This document shows, piece after piece, positions 24,301-34,931 of a DNA stretch of 58,314 nt (position 1 is the first letter of the stretch; every line of letters begins with the position of its first letter). The notes beneath the pieces are model-generated. The model was given only the letters and a program-made list of their open reading frames with translations. It ran no database searches and was not told the DNA's origin. The stretch comes from Calycina herbarum (lineage: Eukaryota > Ascomycota > Leotiomycetes > Helotiales > Pezizellaceae): positions 1 to 58,314 of the forward strand of contig LLEY01000272.1 in the NCBI GenBank assembly GCA_001414485.1, in the 5' to 3' direction. Both the position numbers and the translations under genes were made by a program.

Positions 24301-27168
24301 TCTATTACCTAGATAATATCTTAATCTTCTTAGAAAAAGAAGAGGAATATAAGAGACATGTTAAAGAAGTTTTATAACAACTTATAAAAGTTAACTCTTA
24401 GTTGAAACTCTCGAAATACAAGTTTAGAGTAACTTAGACCCTTTTCCTAAGATAGGTATTCAGCCTAGAGAAAATAGAAATAGATCTAGTAAAGATCTAA
24501 GACGTCTTAAACTAGAAGTTACTAGAGAATATAAAAGACATATAGTCCTTCCTTAGATTTATAAACTTTTGCTATCTGTTTATCTAAGACTACGCAAAGA
24601 TTACTAAACCAATATTAGAATTAGTTAAAAAAGCTATTAAATTTATATAGAATAAATAAGCAAAAGATACTTTTTAGAAAATCAAAACAAAGTTTATAGA
24701 AAAACCTATTCTATACGATTTCAATATAGACAAACCTAGTATAATTGAAACAGACGCCTTAGACACAGTAGTAGGTATAGTTCACCTATAGCTAAATAAT
24801 AAAAGAAAACTTATACCTATTATATATTATTCTAAGACATTTAACCTAGTATAATAAAACTATAGCATCTTCGACAAGGAATTACTTACTATAGTATTAG
24901 TCTTAGAATACTAGAGGATCTATTTACAGTTAGTAAAATACCTAGTTATAGTTTTATCCGACTATAAGAACCTTAGGACATTCACAACTACTAAGGAACT
25001 TATAACAAGGCGATTAGCTAGATAGTTAAAGATATTAGAAGGATTCAACATCGTTATCTAATATATAAAGGGAACGTCGAATACTCGAGCTAATACTCTT
25101 AGCCGGAAACTAGGATACGAGAGAAATAAGGAGTATAAGAAGATTATAATCTTGAAAACTCTTAAGAATAGAGACTTGGTACCTACTATACATAAGATAG
25201 TAGTAATAAACGACATCTAGATAGACAAGATTTAGAATATATACAAAGGTTACAACTAATATAAATACTATACTACACCCGCTTACGGTTACTAAGGAAT
25301 TCGTAGAACCCTTTAGAGGATAAGACAATACTACTATATTAATCGGTTATCTATAATAGTTAAGGAAGTAATAGTAGAATGTAATACCTATACTAGGAAC
25401 AAAGCTTCCTATTATACTCCTTATAAACAGATAAATACTACTCTAATACTATAGATACCTTAGAAATTAATATCTATAGATTTTATTATTAAATTACTAA
25501 AATCTAAAGATCTAATAATAAGAGTTAAATATAACACGATCCTAGTTATTATAGAACGTCTTATAAAGTATATAATTCTAATAGTATATATAGAGTTAAG
25601 TATAGCTAAGGAATTAGCATTTATATTCTTTAGAGAAGTAGTCTTAAGATATAGACTACCTAAAGAAATACTCTTAGATAGAGACAAGCTCTTTACCTTA
25701 AAATTTTAGATCGCTCTTATAAAACAATTAGGTATAAAAAGAAAGCTTTCTATAGCTTTCTACTCTTAAACAAATAAAGGAAACAAACAGATAAATTAAG
25801 TAGTTAAAATATACCTTCGTTATTATATAAACTATTAATAAGATAACTAGGTAGAACTATTACCCTTAGTATAGTTTACCTACAACAGTTTAGTAACAGA
25901 AATAACACTTATTATACTATTCTACGCTAATTTTAGGTATAAATTATCAACGTATTAAGAACCGCTATCTATAACTATTAATAATCAGCTTACTCGTGTT
26001 TACGTCTCGAAAATTAAAGGGCTATATAAGGAACTTATAAAGGATTTATAATTCATAGTCAAAAGAAATATATACTACTATAACAAACGACGTAGTTAAG
26101 AGCTAATACTAAAAGAGAGGGATAAAGTCTACTTAGTATAAAAGAACGTTAACATAAAAAGACTAAGTAATAAATTAGATTATAAAAAACTAAGACTATT
26201 TAAAATCAAACGAGTTAAGAGACCTTTGAATTATAAATTAGTATTACTAAAGATAATAAACATTCACCTAGTATTCTATATATCCCTACTCGAACTAGCA
26301 CTACTAGGAGCACCACCAGCTCTACTTATAGAAATTTAACTAGTAAACCTAAATACCAAATACAAAGTTAAGAAGATTCTTAACTATAAACTTATTAGAG
26401 GATAAGTTAAGTATTTAATTAAATAGTTAGATTACCTATACTTAGAAAACACTTAGGAACTAAAAAACAACCTTAACCGTTGCCTAGTAGAACTTTAAGA
26501 GTTCTACTAACAAAACCTAAGTTTACCTATATCTTATAGTCTAAAGGAAAAGCTTCGAGGAAGGCTAGGTTAAGACCTATCTTAGATTAGGAACTAACAG
26601 GAATAGGCAGGGCTGTTAGATAGGCAACCTCTGCCTCTTACTATTCTTTTTCCGTTCTCTCTTTCTTCTCTTTCTCTTTCTTTTCTACCTCCTTAGTAGT
26701 ATTAAGTTCGTCAAGAAAACAAAGACCTTAATAAGACATTTCACGCTACCTTTCTTTTAGAAAGGCCTTCTACTTTTATAACTACAGAATCCTCGCTATC
26801 GCCTCCTCCTCCTCTCTCTCTAGCTTCTCCTCTTATTTTTCAATAAAGGCCTAGTTACTAGTATAAGGAACGTTCTTCTCCTAAGCATCGTCGGTCCCGT
26901 CGTATTTTAGCTTCGACTAAATATATTTAGAATATTAAGAAGATTAAGAAGAATTAATAAAACATCTATACTTTTAAGAAGCGTAGTAAGAGTATAGTAA
27001 TATTTTATTATAAACTATTTTAATACTTTTTATAAGAAGTATACGTTCTTCTTTCTTCTTTTATATAAGGTAGGATATAATAGAAAAGAAAGGATGCCGC
27101 TAACACCTTAACTAAGTTTCTTAGCTTATACTTAAGCGTAAGGACACGCTAGGCTAAGAAGGGGATAG
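21383..27168 (+). pseudogene. Gypsy-2 gag-pol remnant with chromodomain
   Basis: The gag start is readable at 21417 (MLATSSTPRTTLPKPA), followed by gag, then a zinc knuckle remnant (YYNCGLPSYRANKYS) near 22240-22290. The RT catalytic motif reads YLDNILIF near 24305-24330, with the second Asp changed to Asn by a G-to-A transition. RNase H is near 24720-25000, integrase near 25440-25960 (LLDRDKLF is legible) and a C-terminal chromodomain near 26357-26480. Many RIP-type stops; inactive. Confidence 0.9.
26640..26920 (-). pseudogene. Antisense coiled-coil-like ORF in Gypsy-2
   Basis: Between the chromodomain and the 3' LTR the minus strand keeps one frame with a charged, helix-like pattern: KYDGTDDA, EKNVPY, then EEKLEREEEEAIARIL, KAFLKER and LDELN-KEVEKK. 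Interruptions are only TAG/TAA/TGA, where RIP would have changed Gln, Trp or Arg codons. Gypsy-3 keeps the same frame at the same place with mostly transition differences. Family knowledge: similar Glu/Arg-rich antisense frames occur in other fungal Gypsy elements, function unknown as far as I know. Confidence 0.6.
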
Positions 27169-27616
27169 TGTCACGAATCACGTTATATATAGTAAGTAGT
27201 CTAGACAGCGCTCTAATAGGATAAGGCACGATATCTAGGAAATAGAAGGTAGTATAAGAGGGAATTAGTAATATAAAAGGCACTTAGGTATTCTAGGATC
27301 TCACTATTAGATAACTGTTAGAGGTCACGTAATAGATCCCGTTAGATCCTATAAGGGATCTAAAGGGATCCAGGGATCTAGGCTAGTATAGGAATCTAGG
27401 TGACACGAAGGGTTCTATATAAAGACTAGCACGTCTACTATTAGATAGGAGCTTCGTACTCAACTTTAGTTATCAATCTTATTATCTTATTTAACATCTT
27501 TAATATAAGTAACGAGTTCACTTCTAAGTGAACAACCCGGCGCATTCATACTTCTTACTACATACCAACCTTCGAGACTTAGTTATCTTTGTTTAGTTCG
27601 TTTGAGTTTCGTTATA
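27169..27616 (+). repeat. Gypsy-2 3' LTR
   Basis: 448 bases, starting TGTCACGAATCACG with the canonical TG intact and ending TTTCGTTATA, followed by TTATA. It differs from the 5' LTR by C/T and G/A changes. Confidence 0.92.
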
Positions 27617-28942
27617 TTATAAGGAGTCTAAGAGACCTAAGGGTTAGCGTCGGCAGAGGGGGGCCTAGTAGAGGTCGGTGTCTATAACTTTATATTAAGC
27701 TTTGAAATCATAGCCTATAGATTAAAAGATACTAAGCCAGCTCTACGGAATCTAGCTTAAGCGTTTTAGGCTATTATTAATTTTATATACGCTACTTTAA
27801 AAGAGAGAAAGAACTCGACCTTTGTAATATAGTTGATATAAGCTTTAATAAAAGTCTTAATTTATCGACTATATACCTGTTTTAAGATACTAAAACACCT
27901 AATATCGAGTAGCTAGGTTAAATAAGAAGAGTAAGAAGATAGTCTAAGAGTAATAATATTATATACCTTATATATAGTACACTTGGAATTCGGCCGATTT
28001 ATAACTCTTATACCTATTAAGGACAAGTATTTAATATAGACCCTTTACTTAAGTAGAAGTATACTTATCAAAGTGCTTAAGCTATTCTAGACCTGTCTTA
28101 TTATTTATCTAGCTGTTACTTATTAGTTTAATAACCCAGTTATATAGAAGGCCGCCCTTAGTATACTAATTTATAAGATAATTCTTCTCTTAAACTACTA
28201 AAAATAGAGGAATACTCCTACCTTCGCTATTAATATAAGTAATTATAGTAGCCTATTCTCGATTACCTAGCTAAACTGCCTTGTCTCTACTACGTCGATC
28301 TACGCGTATAACAACTATAGAAGGAGTAATCATATCTATTATAAAGCTGGTCTCGTCGAAATTCTAAAAATCGTAGTCTAGAATACCGTATTTTACTCTT
28401 ATATTCTCTACCAGTCGAAACCATGCGCTAATAAGCTTAGGATCTTCGTATAAGGCTCTTTGAAAGTCGTAAACGCGATTAAAACGCGTCTTTAAAGCTA
28501 GTTGTCGTTGTATAAATCGATACGCCTAGAGCTTTCTAACGCGTCTTCTCCCCCCGCGATTTAAGAATATAATTCGCTATATCTTCTACACTAGCAAGCT
28601 AGGGCGCAAACCCTCTAGTATCTAAATCAAGTATATATCGAACAATAATATCCTTCTCTAACTTAGTTAATTTAAGTGATTTAGACTAGTATTCGCTACG
28701 AGGAGATATACCGTTTATTCGATTACAGAGTATACTTTCGGTAATATTATAGAGTTTAGCAGCGCGTCTACAACTCATTTTTTTATAGATCGAATAGCTT
28801 CTATTGCTATATTAATTCGTGCTTCTTAATCTTAAATTAGTATTATTATTATAGAGAAAACGCGTGTTAAAGTAATAAGATAGGAAAATAAGGAAAAGTA
28901 CGCGATATACTAATATACGCGGCGTACTAATAAACCACGTTA

Positions 28943-29129
28943 TAGAAAGTAATAACTTTTTAAAATAATTAGTTTTAAAATAATATTATATTATTATTTT
29001 ATTATTTCTAAATAGAAAGAGAGAGAGAGAAATATATTCTTTTACTTATAGAGTATATTTAGCTTATATAAATTATTTAAATATATATATAGATATCTAA
29101 TAAGATATTCTAAATATTAATCTTATATA
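28943..29129. other. AT-rich spacer
   Basis: Very AT-rich sequence between P2 and P3, including an AGAGAGAGA run near 29020. No feature is recognisable. Confidence 0.5.
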
Positions 29130-29998
29130 ATATGCTTTACTACCGAGTGGATTATATCACCGAGTAGATTACTAAAAATGTATATAAAAAACGTCTATAC
29201 AACTCTAGTAAAAATCTGTAATTCTTAATAAAAATTAATAAAATTAAAAACCTTACTTTATTACTATATATATAAATAATATTAGAAATCTTAGATACTA
29301 ACTAATTATAATAGCTAATTTATTAAAGAAATTAAAAAGAATCTATGAATACAGAGGTAATTTTAAGCGAATCGTTAGTTATAGCTAGTAAGCGTCTAAA
29401 AATTTTAATATTACTTATTTATATAGTAATAAAGTAGATTTTTTAATTTTATTAATTTTTATTAAGAATTACAGATTTTTACTAGGGTTGCACGGATGTT
29501 TTTTATATATATTTTTAGTGATCTACTCGGTGATATAATTATAGAATAAAAGTATAGATATAAGAGATTAAGTAAAAATAATATTAGATATAATTCTATC
29601 TTAGTATCTAGTATACTTAGAGTCACGTGCTTGAGTATATATAGACCTAAAAGTTAAGCTTAGCTAGGATGACTAAGCAGCCACTGATTTCCGACGCGTC
29701 TAGAATGCTCTAAGAGCAACGCGTTGTTTTCGGATATTATTCTCTTTATTCTTCTTTGTTCTAAAAAACTTCTTTATTCTAAGACTACTTCCGCATCCGG
29801 ACATCACTTCCGCATCCGGACATCTGCATCCGGACATCACGTGACATATCCGCATTCGGAATCCTTTGTACATATGCCTATATAACTAGGCTCTAGAATA
29901 TATATATATATATATATATAATATATATCCTTGTCTTCTATCTTTTATCCCTCTTACGTGACTATTTTTATAGTAATCTACTCGGTAGTAAAGCACGT
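29130..29998. mobile_element. Foldback MITE P3, pogo-related, interrupted by solo LTR-B
   Basis: The ends read ATATGCTTTACTACCGAG (RIP form of ACGTGC) and, inverted, ACGTGCTTTACTACCGAG, with TA on each side. Without LTR-B (29540-29972) the element is about 430 bases. Most of it is two long inverted arms of roughly 170 bases, from about 29130-29290 pairing with about 29420-29530. It has no coding capacity. The end iterons CCGAGTGGAT/CCGAGTAGAT are 17 bases apart, as in the pogo elements, so it was probably moved by a pogo transposase. Confidence 0.75.
29540..29972 (+). mobile_element. Solo LTR-B, diverged relative of the Copia LTR
   Basis: 433 bases starting TATAGAATAAAAG and ending ACTATTTTTATA, flanked by ATAAT and GTAAT (one-transition imperfect 5-base duplication). 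It shares blocks with LTR-A (AGTATCTAGTATACTTAGA, ATAGACCTAAAAGTTAAGC, CTCTTACGTGACTATTTT). The 46-base minisatellite of LTR-A is absent. Instead about three copies of a CTTCCGCATCCGGACATCA unit lie at 29786-29840, followed by a TA microsatellite at about 29909-29933. Confidence 0.75.
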
Positions 29999-30000
29999 TA

Positions 30001-30270
30001 TATAAGATTAATATTACTATGTAATTATAACTATAACTAATCTTATAATATTTATAAGTATAGTTTATAAGACTTATATAATTATATAATAGTAGTTATA
30101 ACTAATTTTATAGTACTTACTAGTATAGTAAATAAATAATATATTATTCTAATTTATTATAATTATTTCTACTAATCTTATTAGAATAATAGTCTAATAA
30201 CTAGTAATAGATCTTTAATAATTATTTTACTTAAGACTTTATATATAATTAACTTCTTTAATAATTTATA
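30001..30270. other. AT-rich spacer
   Basis: Extremely AT-rich RIP-type sequence between P3 and P4 with no recognisable element ends or coding frame. Confidence 0.5.
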
Positions 30271-30272
30271 TA

Positions 30273-31248
30273 ACGTGGTTTATTATCGAGTTGTCTATAA
30301 TATTAAGTTATCTATATTATTAAGTCGCTTACTTTTCTCTATATTCTACTCTACTAACTTTAACACGCGTTTTCTTAACTACTATAAATAGAAGTTTAAA
30401 CCAAAGAAGCTTAAATCATTCTAGCTATTAAGACTATTCGTTTATCTAAGATAATAAATACTTAGACTATAGTAAAACTATATAGAGTCTCTAGAACTAT
30501 ACTTAGAGACAGAATAGCTAGCTAAACTTCTTACGACGAAATACGACCTAATTATTATAAATTAACTATACTAGAAGAGGAGGTGATTTCTTAGAATATA
30601 CTTAAGCTAGATTCTAGAGAGGTAATACCATAGCTTACTAGTATAGAAGATATAGCTAATTTTATCCTAGAATTAAAAGAGGTAGAACACGTTAGTAAGC
30701 TCTAGGCTTATCGATTTATACAACGATAACTAGCTCTTAAGACGCGTTTTAATCGCGTTTACGATTTCTAAAGAGCCTTATACGAAGATCCTAAGCTAAT
30801 TAGCACGTGGTTTCAACTATTAGAAAACATAAGAGTAAAATACGAGATTTTAGACTACGACTTCTATAACTTCGATAAGACTAGGTTTATAATAGGTATA
30901 ATCTACGCTATAATAGTTATAACCCGCGTAGATCGACGTAGAAGAGGTAAGGTAGTTTAACTAAGGAATAGGGAATAGGCTATAGCTATTACCTATATTA
31001 ATAGTAAAGGCTAGATTGTTTCTCTATTTTTAGTAGTTTAAGAGAAGAATTATCTTACGAACTAGTATACTAATAGCGGCCTTCTACTTAACTAGGTTGT
31101 TAAACTAATAAGTAATAAGTAGATAAATAATAAGACAAGTCTAGAATAGTTAAAACACTTTAATAAATATACTACTACTTATATAAAGAGGCTATATCGA
31201 ATGCTTATTCTTAATAGATATAAGAGTTATAAATCAGCTAAGTTCTCT
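30273..31248 (+). mobile_element. Pogo/Fot1-like transposon P4, 3' part missing
   Basis: The left end ACGTGGTTTATTA follows TA at 30271-30272, and the transposase runs on the plus strand. The HTH/CENP-B-like part lies near 30400-30780. The DDE core YNFDKTRFIIG is near 30860-30895 and LILNRYKSY near 31205-31235. The match to P5 and P6 stops near 31248, where unrelated LTR-like sequence begins; the other half is not in the window. The left end has three 17-base iteron units rather than two. Confidence 0.8.
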
Positions 31249-31658
31249 TATAAGAGATTTTAATTTAGTAAATAAGCTTGCTTTTAAGCTCGCTTCTAAG
31301 TAGCTTACTAAGCGAGATTACGAGTATCGCGGATATATTCTTTTATAAGTATATAAATAGCTAAGGAAGAGCTTCTCTCTTCTCTCCTTCTTTATAAATA
31401 ATCTATTCCTTAATCTCTACTATAATATATTATTCACCTTCTTTTACTTATATAGTATATATATCGTCGCTATATCTACTGCTCTTAAAACACCTTTTCT
31501 CTCGCTATTACCTACTGCCCTTGTCTTGAATTTATTATACCTAGATTTACTACCTAAGAACTCTAAGCTACTATTAATAGTAGTACACTTAAAGCTTTTA
31601 TTAATAAGAATAAAGACACCTTCTAGTAAGGCTTATAAGATAGTATACTATAATATAA
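31249..31658 (+). mobile_element. Probable LTR fragment of another retroelement
   Basis: Begins TATAAGAGATTTT exactly where P4 homology ends and has LTR-like features: a TATA box (TATATAAATAGC near 31351) and a CT-rich leader. It is cut at 31659 by LTR-A copy 2. The last bases could be the start of an internal region, but no domain is recognisable. Class uncertain. Confidence 0.35.
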
Positions 31659-32182
31659 TATAATAATATATTAGTATCTAGTATACTTAGACATAAGTGC
31701 TTAAGTGTATATAGACCTAAAAGTTAAGCTTAGTCAGAATACCACGTGACCTCGCGGTTCTGATGTGTCTAGAGCACTCTAGAGCAACGCGTTAAGTTTT
31801 GTATATTAATTACATATACTTCCGTATACGTATTCCGTTTACGGAAGTGGCGTTTTGTAGCGTATTCCGCATACGTATATACAAAGAGTCCTTTGTACAC
31901 CGCATACGTATTCCGAATACGTATATACAAAGAGGCCTTTGTACACTGTATACGTATTCCGAATACGTATATACAAAGAGGCCTTTGTACACTGTATACG
32001 TATTCCGCATACGTATATACAAAAGAGTCCTTTGTATACATGTGTATATAACTAGGTCCTGGGACGTCTACCTAGGACACACACACACATACACACACAC
32101 ATACACATACACACATATATATATATTTATACCCTTGGCTTCTGCCTTCTGCCTTCTGTCCTCTTGCGTGACTATTTTAACA
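31659..32182 (+). mobile_element. LTR-A copy 2 without matching flanks
   Basis: 524 bases, same start and end as the other LTR-A copies, with about four minisatellite units (about 31870-32035), the CCTGGG/CCTAGG hairpin remnant and a CA/TA tract. The flanking pentamers TATAA and GAAGT do not match. It is therefore not a simple solo LTR; recombination or deletion has joined it to the Gypsy-type LTR on its right. Confidence 0.8.
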
Positions 32183-32549
32183 GAAGTGAACTCGTTACTT
32201 GTATCAAAGATGTCAAACAGATGATAAGATTGATAACTAAAGTTAAGCACGAAGCTCCTATCTAATAGCACACGTGCCAGTCTTATATAGAACCTTCGTT
32301 CATGTTTGGAGTCCTGCTTGGCAGGAGTCCCAAAGATGGAGTCCGACTCCATTTCCAGGGCTCCTCAAAACTGGACTCCATCACCTGACCGTTCCAACCG
32401 AGTCACGTGGTATACTGCAATGAGATCCTCAGGATTGTATATCCTTCCACATTCAATCCTTTCCACCTATCAGGGTTACAATAGTGCTTGTCCTGTCAAG
32501 GCGTCGCCTGGACTTCACTCCTTCACGTGCTGGCACGTGATTCGTGACA
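32183..32549 (-). mobile_element. Partial Gypsy-2/3-type LTR, almost free of RIP
   Basis: Read on the minus strand it starts TGTCACGAATCACGTG and later matches the Gypsy-2 LTR (TTCTATATAAGACTGGCACG, CTATTAGATAGGAGCTTCGT, AAGTAACGAGTTCACTTC). It then stops at the LTR-A edge, so about the last 90 bases of the LTR are missing. GC content is near normal and TG/CA dinucleotides are intact. The middle differs from Gypsy-2/3, so it is a sister subfamily. The 82-codon open frame here is chance. Confidence 0.75.
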
Positions 32550-33240
32550 ACTAGCTAGGACTCGGACCGTCGTCCTTAGACGTTCTATAGTCGTTTAGTA
32601 TTCGCTAGTCGAAGTAGGTTTAAAAGAATAGAAAGAGAAAGAAGTATAAAAGTTTAAGAAAGATCTATATACGAGTAGTAGAGTTTTTAGTACTAACCTA
32701 GATAAGGATTAAGAGGAGTCTTAACTGAAGTGTTTATACCGACTAGCTTAGTTATATTAGTATTCGCTACGTATAACTTAGCGTTCTAGAGTCGTTCCTT
32801 ATCTAGAGCTAGAAGATCTACTACTATTTATTACGAACTACAACTGAAAGCAAAGGTATAAGAGTATATATATATAAATACGAGAATTTAAAGCTACGGT
32901 TCTATCTACGAAGGCAACGCGGGTTATATACCTAGAGAAAAGGGGTTGCTAAGTAAGTATAAGCTGTAAGGAGCTGAAATCTCGTACGAGCTATAAAGAG
33001 CCAGAAGCACGTATAGCTAAGATCTCGCTATAGCTTTCGTTATAGCTATAAAGAAGCTGAGATCTCGCTATAGCTCTCGTCATAGCTATAAAGGAGCTGA
33101 GATATAGACTTAATACTATGTTCTAAATTAGATCCTTATATATCCGAGCTACGTCTAGAATATTCAGACGACTAGACTTATTTAGTACTAGTATAAGTAC
33201 TTAACTAGTACTAGCGTAAGTGCTTATTATATACTAACAA
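32550..33240. other. Degenerate AT-rich sequence with short tandem repeat
   Basis: RIP-like sequence without recognisable coding content. It includes the 40-base tandem repeat listed next and ends where the composition returns to host-like at about 33240. Confidence 0.5.
32969..33105 (+). repeat. 40-base tandem repeat, GCTATAGCT-rich
   Basis: Two good 40-base units (33020-33059 and 33060-33099) begin AGATCTCGCTATAGCT and end AGCTATAAAGAAGCTG or AAGGAGCTG. More decayed partial units lie upstream from about 32969. Confidence 0.65.
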
Positions 33241-34931
33241 AGACGACTATTATAAAACATTATCTTTCGATGTTATTCCTCACCTCTAAAAATAGCGAAA
33301 CCGACCTGCTCTTCGCAAACTACGGGTTCTATTCTACTAGATACGACTTACTTACTACGTTAGATAATGTATTTAATACAGCCGCTTTGTCCTCATTCTC
33401 CTCTCAATTCTTCACTCTCTCCTTATCATTCCCCTTAGTTACTTACGGTTCTCTTATTACTCTGAATTCTATACTCTGTTCTTATTACCCTCAGAGATTC
33501 GTTCTTCACCCTTCACTTCTCACTCAGTTATCGGTCGCTCGAGCACATGAATTCAATCGACCTGCATATCGCCGAGCTGGTTTAACGTTACACCAACTGT
33601 GTTTGTGAGACTTTCAACCACTCTTACATAACCAAGGCAGCCAAAGAATCGGAGTGGTACAGGCAATACACCAAGATACAAGTGGAAATCTGCTGCTTAA
33701 TACGTCGAATACGATCCCTTCTCTGACTCTAATCGTGATCGTCGACCGTCTCCCCCCGTCAACCTGGGTCTCCTGTTGTCACTATCCTCATTTTTCTGTG
33801 CTCCCTTCGTCCTCTCAGCAACACGACCCTGCCTGCTTTCCCTCAGAGTTACCATTAATGACGACATGGCCTGGCTCCCTCGACTTTTCACTCAACGTCA
33901 GACTCTTTGTCATGACCGAGGTGGAGTTCCTCTGGCTCTGCCAAGTAGAGAGAAACAGCCTCGAGCATATGAACCACGGGTGAAAACTTCTCTACTAATC
34001 GTTGACTGGTATGAGGAGACGCTGCTATACCTTAGCCACCTGCTCTGCTTCTACGGTCTCAATTCGGAGTCGCTTCGACGTGCCAGATTGTAGGAAGGAA
34101 GGGTCAGGCTCGTCGAAGTCTGCGAACGAACGTTCGGACGAGGTGACCTCGATTCTATCGTAGTCATGGCAGAAAACGCCTAGTATTTCAAGACAACCTC
34201 TCGCCCATTTATTTTAGAATGGTCGCAAGGGTCTAGCGTGGAGCAACACGCGCGGTGTTGATGGGTGAGGTTCTGGTAGACTAACTAAATTTTAGCGATA
34301 GGTATATTACGTTAAAAGCAAGGTGATTAGCTAACTAGTTTTAATTTACTCACGTTTAGCAATTAGGTGCTTCGCTTATATAGCACATGTTTAAACAGGT
34401 ACTATATGTTCAAAAACCAAATTAATTAACTAGGAATTTAGTTAGCCGCGACGGGGATAGAATGTTTTTACTTAATAGGGCACACTGGCGGGTTACTATA
34501 CTAAGCGTCCTTATTAGCTTTTAGAGAAATGAGTCATGATTTGCGACATAATTCGCTTCAGTAAGCGAGTCGGAGAACATTGCGATCTGCCCAAAGGAAA
34601 ACGAGGGTACGGGACTTACGCATGTTTAGTTGCGAGGGTATTTTTGAGAATAGCCAATAGTATCTATCATTGTAAGCTGAAGATTCGCTGAACTTTATGC
34701 TTCCTTGACAAACTGCGAAGCGTTGGTGGCATCTCTGTAATTGCCTCGACTGAAGCCCTGGTATCATTTTAACCCCCGAAGCTTCGACGGGGTCATTGAC
34801 CAGGGTTTGGGTTCATTCACAACGAGATTATGCGAGATGCAGCTTCATAGTTCGAGAGTCCTTGAAATTTTAATTGAAGCCATACGCCAGAACAACTATC
34901 ATTGATCTTTTGGCTTTATAACTCTGTCAGA
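33241..34931. other. Host-like island sequence without assignable gene
   Basis: Base composition is host-like up to about 34250, then more AT-rich. Plus-strand open frames of 105-112 codons (33270-33608, 33654-33983, 33776-34093) overlap in different phases and show no known domain. A short stretch near 33545-33700 has a protein-like look but contains stops. It may be a decayed lineage-specific gene; I cannot assign one. Confidence 0.45.

Larger units (their letters stand above)
20935..27616 (+). mobile_element. Ty3/Gypsy chromovirus Gypsy-2, RIP-mutated
   Basis: Full-length element inserted in P2, with two 448-base LTRs (20935-21382 and 27169-27616) flanked by TTATA (20930-20934, 27617-27621). 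Same family as Gypsy-3, so the two copies help to recognise each other's domains. The sequence after the 5' LTR (CTTTAAGCACCTGC) does not begin with TGG, so priming is not the usual tRNA 3'-end type. Confidence 0.93.
20390..28940 (-). mobile_element. Pogo/Fot1-like transposon P2, split by Gypsy-2
   Basis: Inverted termini ACGTGGTTTATTAG... at 20390 and the reverse complement ending at 28940, flanked by TA (20388-20389, 28941-28942). Gypsy-2 sits at 20935-27616; the element itself is about 1.87 kb. Transposase on the minus strand: C-terminal zinc tail near 20540-20580, DDE core near 28200-28400, HTH region near 28540-28800, all with RIP-type stops. End iterons carry the core CCGCGTA twice, 17 bases apart. 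It lies only 96 bases from P1. Confidence 0.88.

Noticed and set aside
25460..25687. Minus-strand open frame of 75 codons, also present at 45094-45321
   Set aside because: It lies exactly antisense to the conserved integrase core in both Gypsy copies; the sense strand explains its conservation, unlike the antisense frame near the 3' LTR.
32306..32554. 82-codon frame in the unmutated LTR piece
   Set aside because: The region is an LTR by its match to Gypsy-2/3 ends; the frame has no protein features.
33270..34093. Three overlapping plus-strand open frames of 105-112 codons in the island
   Set aside because: Different phases overlap, none has family features, and composition is CT-rich rather than coding-like. 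I could not choose one.
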